A stretch of 6,290 nt of DNA from positions 1 to 6,290 of the forward strand of contig CANQQN010000111.1 of the NCBI GenBank assembly GCA_947625995.1, in the 5' to 3' direction. Position numbers and translations under genes: made by a program. Each line of letters opens with the position of its first letter. Position 1 is the stretch's first letter. This stretch comes from an uncultured Lachnospiraceae bacterium. Lineage in GTDB: Bacteria; Bacillota; Clostridia; Lachnospirales; Lachnospiraceae. The notes under the pieces are model-generated. The model worked only from the letters and a program-made list of their open reading frames with translations, was not told the origin of the DNA and did no database searches. Shown here piece by piece: positions 1 to 5,519 of the stretch.

Positions 1-1
1 C

Positions 2-556
2 GTGTACAAGTGCAGGCCGGACGTGGGCTCTGTGGTACATGCCCATCCTACCTTCGCTACTGCTTTCGCGATCGCGGGCATCCCTCTGACGGCGCCGATC
101 ATGCCTGAGGCTGTCATCGCTCTTGGATGCGTACCTATCGCGGAGTACGGCACTCCTTCTACTATGGAGATCCCCGATGCAGTTGAAAAGTATCTGCCTT
201 ATTACGACGCGGTGCTTCTGGAAAATCATGGCGCGCTGGCCTACAGCGTTGACCTGCTTTCCGCATATCACAAGATGGAATCTCTGGAGTTCTATGCGGA
301 GCTTCTTTATAAGGCCCGTCAGCTGGGCGGCCCCAAGGAGCTTTCTCAGGAGCAGGTACAGAGACTGTATGAGATTCGCAGACAATTCGGACTTCCCGGT
401 AAACACCCCGCAAATCTCTGCGCGGAGCTTGGCGGCAAGTGCAACGGCGGATGCCACGGCAACTGCGGTTCTAAGTCTGCCGGCGGCGCTGCTTCTTCAG
501 CGGATGTGGAGAAGATCGTTGCTGAGGTCACAAAAAAGATCCTGTCACAGATGTAA
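2..556 (+). CDS. Class II aldolase, fuculose/rhamnulose-1-phosphate type, 5'-truncated
   Basis: This is the C-terminal 184 residues of a class II (zinc-dependent) aldolase/adducin family protein; the gene begins before the window, so the GTG at position 2 is an internal Val codon. By family it would cleave fuculose-1-phosphate or rhamnulose-1-phosphate to lactaldehyde and DHAP. Visible evidence is HAHPT (visible residues 12-16, two zinc His) and ENHG (73-76, third zinc His at 75). The catalytic Glu lies upstream of the window. After the fold, a Gly-rich linker holds four cysteines (140, 147, 151, 155), then the last 18 residues form an amphipathic helix (DVEKIVAEVTKKIL core) like a C-terminal encapsulation peptide. 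The aldehyde dehydrogenase gene follows 39 nt downstream, which supports lactaldehyde supply to a microcompartment. Sugar specificity cannot be told from the sequence; a pentose-phosphate epimerase-like relative is possible but does not fit the context. Confidence 0.88.
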   Translation: MYKCRPDVGSVVHAHPTFATAFAIAGIPLTAPIMPEAVIALGCVPIAEYGTPSTMEIPDAVEKYLPYYDAVLLENHGALAYSVDLLSAYHKMESLEFYAELLYKARQLGGPKELSQEQVQRLYEIRRQFGLPGKHPANLCAELGGKCNGGCHGNCGSKSAGGAASSADVEKIVAEVTKKILSQM

Positions 557-581
557 TGGACAGGCAGTACGATAGAAGGAC

Positions 582-589
582 GGGAGGTG
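582..589 (+). promoter_or_regulatory. Ribosome-binding site that places the start of the aldehyde dehydrogenase at TTG 596
   Basis: GGGAGGTG lies 6 nt before TTG at 596. The in-frame GTG at 587 sits inside this Shine-Dalgarno sequence and so cannot use it. No in-frame ATG lies nearby. Confidence 0.7.
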
Positions 590-595
590 TTTTCA

Positions 596-2002
596 TTGGC
601 CATTAACGAACAGGACATTCAGGCCATCGTCCGCGGCGTGCTGCAGGGGATGCAGACCGGGGCAGGCGCAACGCCTGAGAAAAAGCTGTTGGGTATCTTT
701 GAGAATATTGAGGATGCCATAGCGGCGGCGAAGAAAGCACAGAAAGAGATCCAGCCCATGCCGCTGGAATTCAGAGAAAAGATCATTGCCAATATCCGGA
801 AGAAGACGCTGGAGAATGCGCAGTTGTTTGCAGAATTGGGCGTCAAAGAGACGAAGATGGGCAATGTTGGACATAAGATTTTAAAACATCAGCTGGTGGC
901 GGAGAAGACGCCGGGCACGGAGGACCTTTCCACCATGGCATGGTCCGGCGACAGGGGGCTTACCCTTGTGGAGCAGGGACCTTTCGGGGTGATTGGCGCG
1001 GTAACGCCCTCCACCAATCCTACGGAGACCGTGATCTGTAACTCCATCGGTATGCTGGCGGCAGGCAATGCTGTGGTATTCGCGCCTCATCCCGCGGCAA
1101 AGAACGTTTCCAATCTGGCCATTGACATGATCAACCGGGCCAGCGTGGAGGTAGGAGGTCCGGAGAATCTGGCGGTGGCGGTGGCAAATCCTACCATGGA
1201 GGTCAGCGAGACCATCTTTACCCACAAGGATATCAATCTGTTGGTGGCCACAGGCGGCCCCGGCGTAGTGACAAAGGTGCTTTCTTCAGGAAAGAGAGCG
1301 CTGGGCGCAGGCGCGGGCAATCCGCCGGTGCTTGTGGACGAGACCGCAAATATTCCAAAGGCAGCCGAGGACATTGTAAACGGCTGTACCTTTGACAATA
1401 ATCTTCCCTGCATCGCAGAGAAGGAAGTCGTGGCGGTAGACCAGATCGCGGACGAATTGATCTTCTACATGAAGCAGACCGGTTGCTACTATGCAAGCGA
1501 CGAGGAGATCGCAAAGCTGGTCGAGACCGTGTTTAACGTCAAGGATGGCAAAAGGATCTTAAACCGCGATTGCGTGGGCCGCAGCGCAAAGGTGCTGCTG
1601 GAAAAGATCGGCGTCAGCGTTGGCAATGAAATCCGTTGCATCATCTTTGAAGGCCAAAAGGAGCATCCGCTGATCTCTGAGGAACTGATGATGCCGATTC
1701 TGGGCATTGTCCGTGTGAAGGACGTGGACGAGGGCATTGAGACTGCCGTATGGCTGGAGCATGGCAACCGCCATTCCGCACATATGCATTCCACCAACGT
1801 CAACAACCTGACCAGATACGGCAGGGCGCTGGATACGGCCATCTTCGTAAAGAACGGTCCCTCCTATGCGGCACTTGGCTTTGGCGGTGAGGGATATCCC
1901 ACCTTTACCATTTGCAGCAGGACAGGGGAAGGCCTTACCTCCGCAAAGACCTTTACGAAGAGCAGACGCTGCGTGATGTGTGATGCGCTTTGCATCCGAT
2001 AG
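596..2002 (+). CDS. pduP: CoA-acylating aldehyde dehydrogenase, PduP/EutE family, BMC cargo
   Basis: A 468-residue CoA-acylating aldehyde dehydrogenase that oxidises propionaldehyde (or another short aldehyde such as lactaldehyde) with NAD+ and CoA to acyl-CoA inside the microcompartment. The catalytic Cys is seen in DNNLPCIAEKE (Cys272), with TPSTNPTET (137-145) and the C-terminal RTGEGLTSAKTFTKSRRC stretch typical of PduP/EutE. Length is normal for the family. Residues 2-19 (INEQDIQAIVRGVLQGM core) form the N-terminal amphipathic targeting helix known in PduP, followed by a short Gly/Ala linker. I chose the TTG start because a GGGAGGTG site ends 6 nt before it; an in-frame GTG at 587 is the alternative and would add three residues. 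It lies 39 nt after the aldolase and 16 nt before the alcohol dehydrogenase, clearly one transcript. Propionaldehyde versus lactaldehyde as substrate is not decided by sequence. Confidence 0.95.
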   Translation: MAINEQDIQAIVRGVLQGMQTGAGATPEKKLLGIFENIEDAIAAAKKAQKEIQPMPLEFREKIIANIRKKTLENAQLFAELGVKETKMGNVGHKILKHQLVAEKTPGTEDLSTMAWSGDRGLTLVEQGPFGVIGAVTPSTNPTETVICNSIGMLAAGNAVVFAPHPAAKNVSNLAIDMINRASVEVGGPENLAVAVANPTMEVSETIFTHKDINLLVATGGPGVVTKVLSSGKRALGAGAGNPPVLVDETANIPKAAEDIVNGCTFDNNLPCIAEKEVVAVDQIADELIFYMKQTGCYYASDEEIAKLVETVFNVKDGKRILNRDCVGRSAKVLLEKIGVSVGNEIRCIIFEGQKEHPLISEELMMPILGIVRVKDVDEGIETAVWLEHGNRHSAHMHSTNVNNLTRYGRALDTAIFVKNGPSYAALGFGGEGYPTFTICSRTGEGLTSAKTFTKSRRCVMCDALCIR

Positions 2003-2018
2003 AAAAGGAGTGTTACAT

Positions 2019-3215
2019 ATGGATATGAATAATATAGAGAGCATTGTGCAGCAGGTGCTTGCTGAAATGCGGGGCATGGGCGCTTCCGGAACGTCCGGTG
2101 GCAGTGCTTCCATTCCGGCTACGGCAAAGGTTGCAATGCTGACACAGAAAGAGCATTTTGATGTAAAAGAATTTCCCATCCCGCCGGTAGGCGATGACGA
2201 TATTCTGGTAAAAGTAGAAGGCTGCGGCGTATGCGGCACAGACGCCCACGAGTTCAAGAGAGATCCCTTCAACCTGATCCCTGTGGCGCTTGGCCATGAG
2301 GGCACCGGCGAGATCGTAAAGATGGGCAAAAATGTTACGAAGGATTCCGCGGGCAAGCCCCTGAAGGTAGGCGACAAGGTTGTCACCTGCATGATCTTTA
2401 AGGACAATCCCGATATTACCATGTTCGACTTAAACAAGCAGAACGTGGGCGGCGCGGACGTATACGGGCTTCTTCCCGACGATGATTATCATCTGAACGG
2501 ATGGTTTTCCGATTACATATTTATCAGAGGCGGTTCCACCGTATTCAATGTCAGCGATCTGGATCTGGATTCCCGTATCCTTATCGAGCCCTGCGCGGTG
2601 CTGATCCATGCGGTAGAGCGGGCAAAGACCACCAATATCCTGCGGTTCAACAGCAGAGTAGTGGTACAGGGCTGCGGCCCGATCGGTCTGATCTGTATCG
2701 CCATCTTAAAGACCATGGGTATCCAGAACATCGTGGCGGTGGACGGCGAGGAGAAGCGTCTTTCCTTCGCGAAGGAGCTCGGCGCCAGCCAGACCGTAAA
2801 CTTTAAGGATCACAAGGGCATTGAGGCGCTGGCAGGCGCGGTGGAAGCGGCTTTCGGCGGACATCTTGCAGATTTCGCTTTCCAGTGCACCGGGTCTCCC
2901 GTTGCCCATGCCAATATTTACAAATTTATCCGCAACGGCGGCGGCCTCTGCGAGCTTGGTTTCTTTATCAACGGCGGAGACGCCACCATCAATCCACATT
3001 TTGATATCTGTTCCAAAGAGATCACTACCGTGGGTTCATGGGTGTACACACTGCGGGATTACGCCACTACCTTTGATTTCTTAAAGAGCGCAAAGGATAT
3101 CGGCCTGCCCATGAGCAAGCTGATCACTCACAAGTTCCCTTTAAGCCAGATCAACGAGGCGCTGCAGACAAACCTCCGGATGGAAGGGTTAAAGATCGCC
3201 ATCGTAAATGAATGA
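2019..3215 (+). CDS. Zinc-type medium-chain alcohol dehydrogenase, BMC cargo
   Basis: A 398-residue medium-chain dehydrogenase/reductase of the threonine/sorbitol dehydrogenase branch. It probably reduces the pathway aldehyde (propionaldehyde to propanol, or lactaldehyde to propanediol) to regenerate NAD+ for the neighbouring aldehyde dehydrogenase. Catalytic-zinc ligands are visible: Cys72 (GVCGTD), His93 (GHEGTGE) and Glu190 (IEPCAV). The Rossmann motif GCGPIG is at 218-223, and Asp242 at the end of the next strand suggests NAD rather than NADP. The usual four-cysteine structural-zinc lobe is absent; residues 124-160 instead hold an acidic/Asn-rich loop with one Cys. Residues 1-20 (NNIESIVQQVLAEM core) are an amphipathic helix followed by a Gly/Ser linker to about residue 35, a likely encapsulation peptide. 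ATG 2019 has AAAAGGAG 8 nt upstream; an in-frame GTG at 1980 overlapping the previous gene has no such site. This is not the iron-type PduQ. Confidence 0.92.
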   Translation: MDMNNIESIVQQVLAEMRGMGASGTSGGSASIPATAKVAMLTQKEHFDVKEFPIPPVGDDDILVKVEGCGVCGTDAHEFKRDPFNLIPVALGHEGTGEIVKMGKNVTKDSAGKPLKVGDKVVTCMIFKDNPDITMFDLNKQNVGGADVYGLLPDDDYHLNGWFSDYIFIRGGSTVFNVSDLDLDSRILIEPCAVLIHAVERAKTTNILRFNSRVVVQGCGPIGLICIAILKTMGIQNIVAVDGEEKRLSFAKELGASQTVNFKDHKGIEALAGAVEAAFGGHLADFAFQCTGSPVAHANIYKFIRNGGGLCELGFFINGGDATINPHFDICSKEITTVGSWVYTLRDYATTFDFLKSAKDIGLPMSKLITHKFPLSQINEALQTNLRMEGLKIAIVNE

Positions 3216-3227
3216 TCCCGGCCGGGA
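3216..3227 (+). repeat. 12-bp perfect palindrome directly after the alcohol dehydrogenase stop
   Basis: TCCCGGCCGGGA begins on the base after the TGA stop and is its own reverse complement. As RNA it could make only a 4-bp stem with a GGCC loop, or pair between molecules. No T-tract follows, so it is not an intrinsic terminator. It might be an mRNA end-protecting or processing site, or chance. Confidence 0.45.
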
Positions 3228-3294
3228 CAACAGCGAAGATACAGATGTCAATGAAAATGACACAGGAACGAGAATGGAAAAGAGGTGACAGTTC

Positions 3295-3597
3295 ATGGAC
3301 GCAGTCGGTATGATCGAGGTTTTCGGGTGCTGCGCAGCCTTTGTGGCGGCGGACGCGGCCTGTAAAGCGGCCAATGTGACAGTGGACGCGCTGGACAAAA
3401 ACAAACCTGCCAATGCCGATTCTCTTCCGGTTCCCCTGATCATGATCCTGAAGTTCAGGGGAAGCGTGGCAGATGTAGAGGCGGCCATGGATGCCGCTGA
3501 AAAGGCTGCAAACAGCCTGACAGGCGTGGTTACAAAGCATATCATTCCAAATCCCACGGAGGATACGGAGAAATTGTTGAAAATCAGCGCAATATAA
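3295..3597 (+). CDS. BMC-H shell protein, divergent pore loop (DKNKP type)
   Basis: A 100-residue single BMC-domain protein (PF00936 family), which forms hexamers that tile the microcompartment facet. The fold is recognisable from the AVGMIEV strand at the N-terminus, AADAACKAANV helix, the ILKFRGSVADVEAAMDAAEKAA strand-helix and the VVTKHIIPNP strand before the C-terminal helix. The stretch 31-47, where PduA-type proteins have their short KIGSGL pore loop, is instead a longer polar segment including DKNKP and NADSLPVP, so the central pore should differ in size and chemistry. There is a Cys pair at 12-13. ATG 3295 follows AGAGGTG by 7 nt. It lies 79 nt after the alcohol dehydrogenase and 28 nt before the next shell gene. 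Its exact place in the shell (pore type, minor component or partner of a specific enzyme) is not evident. Confidence 0.9.
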   Translation: MDAVGMIEVFGCCAAFVAADAACKAANVTVDALDKNKPANADSLPVPLIMILKFRGSVADVEAAMDAAEKAANSLTGVVTKHIIPNPTEDTEKLLKISAI

Positions 3598-3625
3598 GGT
3601 ATAGTATTAGGGAAGGAGTGTGTTC

Positions 3626-3907
3626 ATGATGACACAGGAAGCTTTAGGAATGATCGAGACAAGAGGTCTTGTAGCATCCATTGAAGCAGCAGATGCAATG
3701 GTAAAATCGGCAGACGTTGTATTGGTAGGAACGGAGAAGATCGGTTCCGGACTGGTGACCGTACTTGTGCGGGGTGACGTAGGCGCTGTTCAGGCAGCTA
3801 CGGAGGCCGGCGCGGCAGCAGCCGGCAGGCTTGGCGAACTGGTAGCGGTGCATGTGATCCCCAGACCTCATGCAGACGTAGAAAAGATTTTGCCGGGTCT
3901 TAAATAA
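3626..3907 (+). CDS. BMC-H shell protein, canonical PduA/PduJ-like (copy 1)
   Basis: A 93-residue hexameric shell protein very close to PduA/PduJ: ALGMIETRGLVASIEAADAM at the start, KIGSGL pore loop, VRGDVGAV, and HVIPRPHADVEKILP at the end. The KIGSGL loop lines a small polar pore thought to pass the substrate and product while slowing aldehyde escape. It is 72/88 identical by my count to the shell protein at 4411-4689, so the two are paralogs within one operon. ATG 3626 (AAGGAG site ending 7 nt upstream) is preferred; the next codon is also ATG, and an in-frame GTG at 3620 lies too close to the site. It is likely one of the bulk facet proteins. Confidence 0.95.
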   Translation: MMTQEALGMIETRGLVASIEAADAMVKSADVVLVGTEKIGSGLVTVLVRGDVGAVQAATEAGAAAAGRLGELVAVHVIPRPHADVEKILPGLK

Positions 3908-3978
3908 TGAAAGCAGACCGGTAAGGCGGCTGATTGTCACAGGGCAGTCTGTTGCCGAAGGTCAACAGGGAGATAACC

Positions 3979-4281
3979 ATGAAAGCCATTGGATTGATTG
4001 AATTACCCAATCTGGCAGACGCCATTGAAGCTTTGGATATCATGCTGAAAACGGCGGACATCCGTTTCCTTACATGGGAAAAAAAGCTGGGCGGCCGTCT
4101 GGTGACGATCATTGTGCAGGGGCAGGTTTCCGCAGTAACAGAATCTGTGGAGGCTGCAAAGAAGAAAGCCAAGGGTAATATCGTCGCGGCGGCTGTGATC
4201 GCGAATCCTCATGAGGAAACTATGAAGCTGGTGGCAAAAAGTGCTGAGAAATACGGAAAACCACAAGGGCTGACCTATTGA
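3979..4281 (+). CDS. BMC-H shell protein, divergent, Arg in pore motif
   Basis: A 100-residue single BMC-domain shell protein, distant from its two PduA-like neighbours. It has the N-terminal strand KAIGLIELPNLADAIEALD, a pore region KLGGRL (36-41) in place of KIGSGL, the IIVQGQVSAVTESVEAA strand-helix, and AAAVIANPHEE before a C-terminal extension (about 85-100, SAEKYGKPQGLTY) longer than in the canonical proteins. The GSG to GGR change would put an arginine at or beside the pore. ATG 3979 follows AGGGAG by 6 nt; an upstream in-frame start at 3934 would add 15 residues with no family support. It lies between the two canonical paralogs, so the shell probably has hexamers of at least three pore types. 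Confidence 0.88.
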   Translation: MKAIGLIELPNLADAIEALDIMLKTADIRFLTWEKKLGGRLVTIIVQGQVSAVTESVEAAKKKAKGNIVAAAVIANPHEETMKLVAKSAEKYGKPQGLTY

Positions 4282-4292
4282 CGCATGTATTG

Positions 4293-4311
4293 CCGCCGGT
4301 GTTTCCGGCGG
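4293..4311 (+). repeat. GC-rich hairpin after the third shell gene
   Basis: CCGCCGG (4293-4299) pairs perfectly with CCGGCGG (4305-4311) around the 5-nt loop TGTTT. It starts 12 nt after the stop of the shell gene. No T-tract follows, so a pausing, processing or mRNA-stabilising element is more likely than a terminator. Confidence 0.55.
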
Positions 4312-4396
4312 GAAGCAGGTGCGGATATCAGTGGATGTGGCCGTAGGCTGGCACAGAGATATGTTAGCAATAAAAATTAATATAAACACAAATTAT

Positions 4397-4404
4397 AAGG
4401 AGGA
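4397..4404 (+). promoter_or_regulatory. Near-perfect ribosome-binding site for the fourth shell gene
   Basis: AAGGAGGA ends 6 nt before ATG 4411, inside an AT-rich unstructured leader (about 4361-4410). It is the strongest site in the window, which fits a shell protein needed in large excess. No convincing -35/-10 pair with normal spacing is visible in the same stretch. Confidence 0.75.
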
Positions 4405-4410
4405 TACATA

Positions 4411-4689
4411 ATGGAACTTCAAGCATTAGGTATGGTTGAGACAAGAGGTCTTGTAGCATCTATCGAGGCAGCAGATGCTATGTGCAAAGCTGCAAATGTT
4501 GTGCTGATCGGCACAGAGAAGATCGGTTCCGGACTGGTAAGCGTGATGGTTCGCGGTGATGTTGGCGCCGTCAAGGCAGCAGTGGAAGCCGGTGCAGCTA
4601 CCGCAGCGAAGCTTGGTGAGGTTATCGCTGTTCACGTAATTCCCAGACCTCATACAGACGTTGAGAAGATTCTTCCGGAATTGAAGTAA
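4411..4689 (+). CDS. BMC-H shell protein, canonical PduA/PduJ-like (copy 2)
   Basis: A 92-residue hexameric facet protein with all PduA-like hallmarks: ALGMVETRGLVASIEAADAM, pore loop EKIGSGL, VRGDVGAVKAAVEAG and VHVIPRPHTDVEKILP. It differs from the shell protein at 3626-3907 at only 16 of the 88 aligned residues, mostly conservative (for example Val/Cys and Asp/Asn in the first helix). The gene has its own 129-nt leader with a GC hairpin, an AT-rich stretch and the best ribosome-binding site of the window, and it is followed by a structured gap. Together these suggest it is expressed more highly than its neighbours and is the main shell tile. That expression claim is inference. Confidence 0.95.
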   Translation: MELQALGMVETRGLVASIEAADAMCKAANVVLIGTEKIGSGLVSVMVRGDVGAVKAAVEAGAATAAKLGEVIAVHVIPRPHTDVEKILPELK

Positions 4690-4702
4690 TCAGACATGAA
4701 AA

Positions 4703-4797
4703 TGCAACGATTGAGGCTTCATCTTATACAGCCGGGATTGCTTGGAACCCCAGAGTTTGAAGCAGTCTCCGGTTAAGATGAAGCGTCTCCGGTTGCA
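4703..4797 (+). repeat. Long imperfect inverted repeat in the gap between the shell gene and pduL
   Basis: The 24-nt arms 4703-4726 and 4774-4797 are complementary in two blocks. TGCAAC (4703-4708) pairs with GTTGCA (4792-4797), and GCTTCATCTTA (4716-4726) pairs with TAAGATGAAGC (4774-4784), with two further pairs between mismatches. The 47-nt loop can fold further: CCGG 4732-4735 with 4769-4772, and GCTT 4740-4743 with AAGC 4760-4763. A 10-bp direct repeat GTCTCCGGTT occurs at 4765-4774 and 4785-4794. It may be an RNA regulatory element or a small palindromic intergenic repeat. Confidence 0.65.
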
Positions 4798-4805
4798 CGC
4801 TTTTT
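4781..4805 (+). terminator. Candidate intrinsic terminator or attenuator hairpin before pduL
   Basis: AAGCGT (4781-4786) pairs with ACGCTT (4797-4802) around a 10-nt loop, and the 3' arm runs into a TTTTT tract (4801-4805). The stem is short, so termination would be partial. Its 5' arm overlaps the 3' arm of the larger inverted repeat, so the two folds exclude each other, as in attenuators. Since pduL, the vertex protein and the PduS-like gene lie downstream in the same direction, read-through must be frequent unless a separate promoter exists. Confidence 0.45.
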
Positions 4806-4852
4806 CAAAGTGCAGATTTCCTCAGACGGTGTCTTTGGAATGGAGGATAGTT

Positions 4853-5497
4853 ATGCAGGAACAGGCATTAGTAGAAGAGATCACGAGACAGGTGATCGCA
4901 AGGCTCAATGGTTTGGGCGGTTATGAATCTGAAAACAAGATTCCCATCGGTGTCTCCGCGCGTCATGTGCATCTCACCCGGGAACATGTGGATATATTAT
5001 TTGGAAAGGGCTACCAGCTTCACAAAAAGAAAGAACTGATGGGCGGGCAGTTTGCTGCGGAGGAGTGCGTCACCCTTGTAGGCACAAAGCTCCGGGCCAT
5101 TGAAAACGTCCGTATCCTGGGACCGGAGAGAAAGGCATCTCAGGTGGAAGTGGCGCGTACAGACGCCATCCGTCTGGGGTTGAATCCCCCCGTCCGTGAG
5201 TCCGGCAATGTTGCGGGCAGTTCACCCATCGCGCTGGTGGGGCCTGCAGGCGTTGTATATCTGAAGGAAGGCTGTATCATTGCCAAGCGGCACATTCATA
5301 TGTCTCCGGCGGACGCACAGAAATTTGGCGTGAAAGACGGCGACATTGTGAAAGTGCGGTTTGCCAACGGCAGAGGCGGTATTTTTGAGGAAGTGCAGAT
5401 CCGTGTAGATAAAACCTTTACTCTGGAGATGCACATTGATACCGACGAGGCCAACGGTCTTGGCGTGGGCAAGGATATGGGCATTCTGATCAAATAG
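4853..5497 (+). CDS. pduL: PduL phosphate propanoyltransferase (phosphotransacylase), BMC cargo
   Basis: A 214-residue PduL-type phosphotransacylase (PF06130 family), unrelated in fold to Pta. It moves the acyl group from acyl-CoA to phosphate, giving acyl-phosphate for ATP synthesis and recycling CoA within the compartment. The two-zinc site is visible: His38 and His40 in SARHVHL, His147 and His149 in KRHIHMS, and His194 in LEMHIDTDEANG. Residues 1-22 (EQALVEEITRQVIARLNGLG) form the N-terminal amphipathic encapsulation helix found in BMC-associated PduL. ATG 4853 has GGAGGA 5 nt upstream; the reading frame is open back to 4742, but that extension translates the hairpin region and has no family likeness. 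The stop is doubled in frame (TAG TAA). It follows the structured 163-nt gap and precedes the vertex gene by 22 nt. Confidence 0.95.
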   Translation: MQEQALVEEITRQVIARLNGLGGYESENKIPIGVSARHVHLTREHVDILFGKGYQLHKKKELMGGQFAAEECVTLVGTKLRAIENVRILGPERKASQVEVARTDAIRLGLNPPVRESGNVAGSSPIALVGPAGVVYLKEGCIIAKRHIHMSPADAQKFGVKDGDIVKVRFANGRGGIFEEVQIRVDKTFTLEMHIDTDEANGLGVGKDMGILIK

Positions 5498-5519
5498 TAA
5501 ATAAGCGGAGTGAATGGCT

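Noticed and set aside
123..575. Plus-strand open frame of 150 codons inside the aldolase gene
   Set aside because: It is a shifted frame of a clearly conserved aldolase, with no ribosome-binding site and a low-complexity Ser/Arg-rich product.
1980..2018. Earlier GTG start for the alcohol dehydrogenase, overlapping the previous gene
   Set aside because: No ribosome-binding site precedes it, whereas AAAAGGAG lies 8 nt before ATG 2019.
1559..2437. Long minus-strand open frame (292 codons)
   Set aside because: It lies antisense to two certain genes, crosses their junction, and its translation has no recognisable domain; it is a by-product of codon bias.
3246..3262. Small inverted repeat TGTCA ... 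TGACA before the first shell gene
   Set aside because: Only 5 bp with a 7-nt loop, which is expected by chance in a gap of this size.
3915..3953. CAGAC/GTCTG inverted pair between shell genes
   Set aside because: Five base pairs around a loop of more than 20 nt with no T-tract; no support as a terminator or operator.
4349..4369. Sigma-54-like promoter (TGGCAC ... TTAGCA) before the fourth shell gene
   Set aside because: The GG and GC elements are separated by 15 nt instead of 10, so it does not fit the -24/-12 arrangement.
4364..4397. Sigma-70-type promoter in the AT-rich leader (TTAGCA with TATAAA or ATTATA)
   Set aside because: Available spacings are about 11 or more than 20 nt, not 16-18; AT-rich sequence alone gives such matches by chance.
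4742..4852. A 37-residue N-terminal extension of PduL in the same open frame
   Set aside because: It translates the hairpin region, has no family likeness, and a GGAGGA site marks ATG 4853 as the start, directly before the expected targeting helix.
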